64,000 nt of DNA, taken from positions 25,612,669 through 25,676,668 of the forward strand of contig CM072805.1 in assembly GCA_037013495.1 (NCBI GenBank). Reading direction: 5' to 3'. The stretch comes from Hippophae tibetana (taxonomy: Eukaryota; Streptophyta; Magnoliopsida; Rosales; Elaeagnaceae). The position numbers and the translations under genes are program-made. This document shows, one piece after another, positions 62,630 through 64,000 of the stretch; positions within the stretch are counted from its first letter, which is position 1; each line of letters opens with the position of its first letter. The notes beneath the pieces are model-generated. The model saw nothing but the letters and a program-made list of their open reading frames with translations, was not told the DNA's origin and did no database searches.

Positions 62630-64000
62630 TCTCAAGGTCCATAAATAGTTCTTCTAATTCTTTTTTATATTTCATTAAACTGGGATTATAGCTTTTTTTT
62701 ATCTTTGGATTTTTTCTCATTTCTAGGTATCAATGCATTTGATATCTTAAGTGGTTCTTCCTTTGATCCTATAAATAGATCGAACTTATAACCTATAATT
62801 TTATTATTTCTAGGTATATTATTTTCATGTCTTTTTAATTCTTTAAATTCCTTATGTATGCTTTATTGTAATTTTTTATTATAATCATATTCTCTAATTT
62901 TTTTAGGAGTTTTTTTTTTGTATCTCATTTATGTCTTGTAAGGACTTGATGTTTGATTCTTGTATTATATCCATTTATCCTACTAAAAGAAGTAAAACTT
63001 TTGTTATTGTTACTTGGTTTTTTGATATGCTTGTTAGGCATCTATTAAGATCTAATTCTATATTTTTTTGTTTATTTATAAAAATTAATGAGATAATGAT
63101 ATTATTTTCTTCCTAATATTACATTATGGACTAATGTTTTAATTACTTTAATTTCTTGTTTTAGATCTACCGTTTCGCTTTCTTTGTTAGAAGATTTGTA
63201 GCCAGGATCTATAAACATAAACTTTGATACTTTACTTTTTCTTGCTGCATTACTTATTCTTCTTAGTATCAAAGCTATATTTGACAAAAAAAGGCTATAA
63301 ATAATCAAATTTATGATCAAGAATTCTAACAATGTGATATGTGGTGAAGTGTTTGCTATTCCTTTGACATGGAAAATGGTTAACCATCATGTAAGTTGCA
63401 CACTCAAGAAGCTGTTGTATAAAATAAGTTATGAGACTCTTTTTAATTTTTTTATCTATCTAATTTCATAAAATTAAAGTTTGTCTATTTTTTTGAATTC
63501 ATTTTGTTCATGTATTGAATTATTATGTTTGTTTGTTAATGAATATCCTACTATATAATATACTGAAAATTAATGATTTTATTTTCTTATTAAATTCATA
63601 AACTAAACTTAACATTTGATCTAAATTTTTATCATAAAAATTAATGACAAATTTAGTATATGCTGTGAATTTTAATTTATAGTATCCTAGATTTCCAAAG
63701 ATCATTCCTAATAAAGTACATTTTCTATTGTCTAAGAATATTAATTTTATTAGTATATCAATTCCTTTGTAAAATGTACTTTTATTAATATTTAAATTTC
63801 TCTTAAATATATATATATATCTAATTTTCCTCTATGTTTTTTAGGAATTTTTGATAGTTTATCTATAATGATTTTTTTTATCAATTAATGATATATTATA
63901 CATTTTTTATCTGTAATATCAATGTTTATTTTTTATTTTTTATTATGTAATAAATTATATATTTCCTTAAAAATACTTTTCCTTATATTTAAGAATAATG
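62630..64000 (-). mobile_element. endogenous pararetrovirus, - strand copy, proximal part
   Basis: Minus-strand frames from the window edge downward. At 63705-63523: GMIFGNLGYYKLKFTAYTKF then LSLVYEFNKK, whose spacing (LG...GNL.Y.K..FT.Y.KF, then L.L...F) fits the 30K-type movement proteins of Caulimoviridae. At 63332-63102: KVSKFMFIDPGYKSSNKE and QEIKVIKTLVHNVIL. Below 63,050 the Lys/Asn-rich segment matching the + copy (SNIKSLQDINETQ-type, NKIIGYKFDLFIG). Stops separate the pieces. The element continues beyond 64,000. The copy is old and cannot produce virus. Family assignment is by motif spacing only. Confidence 0.62.

Overview
The window looks like nuclear DNA of a flowering plant, most likely a eudicot. 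It falls into two halves. Positions 1 to about 27,820 are organelle-derived: GC-balanced plant mitochondrial DNA carrying rps4, nad1 exon e, ccmFC and atp8, with an older plastid block (psbB-psbT-psbN-psbH-petB, about 7.3-10.5 kb) nested inside it. Positions from about 27,820 to 64,000 are AT-rich and made of decayed retrotransposons, an endogenous pararetrovirus and a DNA transposon. The species cannot be named from the sequence.

The mitochondrial half is best read as a nuclear copy of mitochondrial DNA (a NUMT), not an active organelle genome. It ends abruptly at the atp8 start codon, inside the gag gene of a Copia retrotransposon. rps4 carries two in-frame stops, ccmFC exon 2 carries a deletion, a 1-nt lesion and a stop, and every plastid gene is broken. 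Many substitutions relative to the remembered organelle sequences look like C-to-T or G-to-A changes, often at CpG. atp8 is the only complete protein gene. ccmFC exon 1, nad1 exon e and tRNA-Met(CAU) are also largely preserved. The rest of this half is plant mitochondrial intergenic DNA with short repeats and hairpins, plus a few unidentified ORFs. One of those ORFs overlaps the end of atp8 and encodes a membrane protein.

Region by region in the second half: 27.8-28.9 kb holds a Copia 5' end (LTR, PBS, gag) with a small internal inversion at the NUMT junction. 28.9-33.8 kb is AT-rich, with small tandem duplications and a possible LINE trace. 33.86-35.96 kb is a short Copia derivative with two LTRs and only a gag remnant. 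36-40.6 kb is AT-rich and holds a 38-bp piece of plastid-type 16S rRNA 3' end plus local tandem duplications. 40.6-46.07 kb is a degenerate Copia gag-pol whose 3' end (UTR, LTR and flank) is tandemly duplicated. 47.26-50.8 kb is a truncated Ty3/gypsy element. 50.8-52.0 kb is a pararetrovirus fragment on the + strand. 53.1-56.9 kb is a second, different Copia remnant. 56.9-64.0 kb is a second pararetrovirus copy on the - strand, split by a 4.87-kb hAT transposon with inverted ends, an 8-bp target duplication and dense subterminal repeats.

Nothing in the second half looks like a host gene. The most informative items are the NUMT/Copia junction with its inversion, the three-step nesting plastid to mitochondrion to nucleus, the inverted pair of pararetrovirus copies with the hAT insertion, and the atp8-overlapping membrane ORF. 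Comparisons with known genes were made from memory without database searches.
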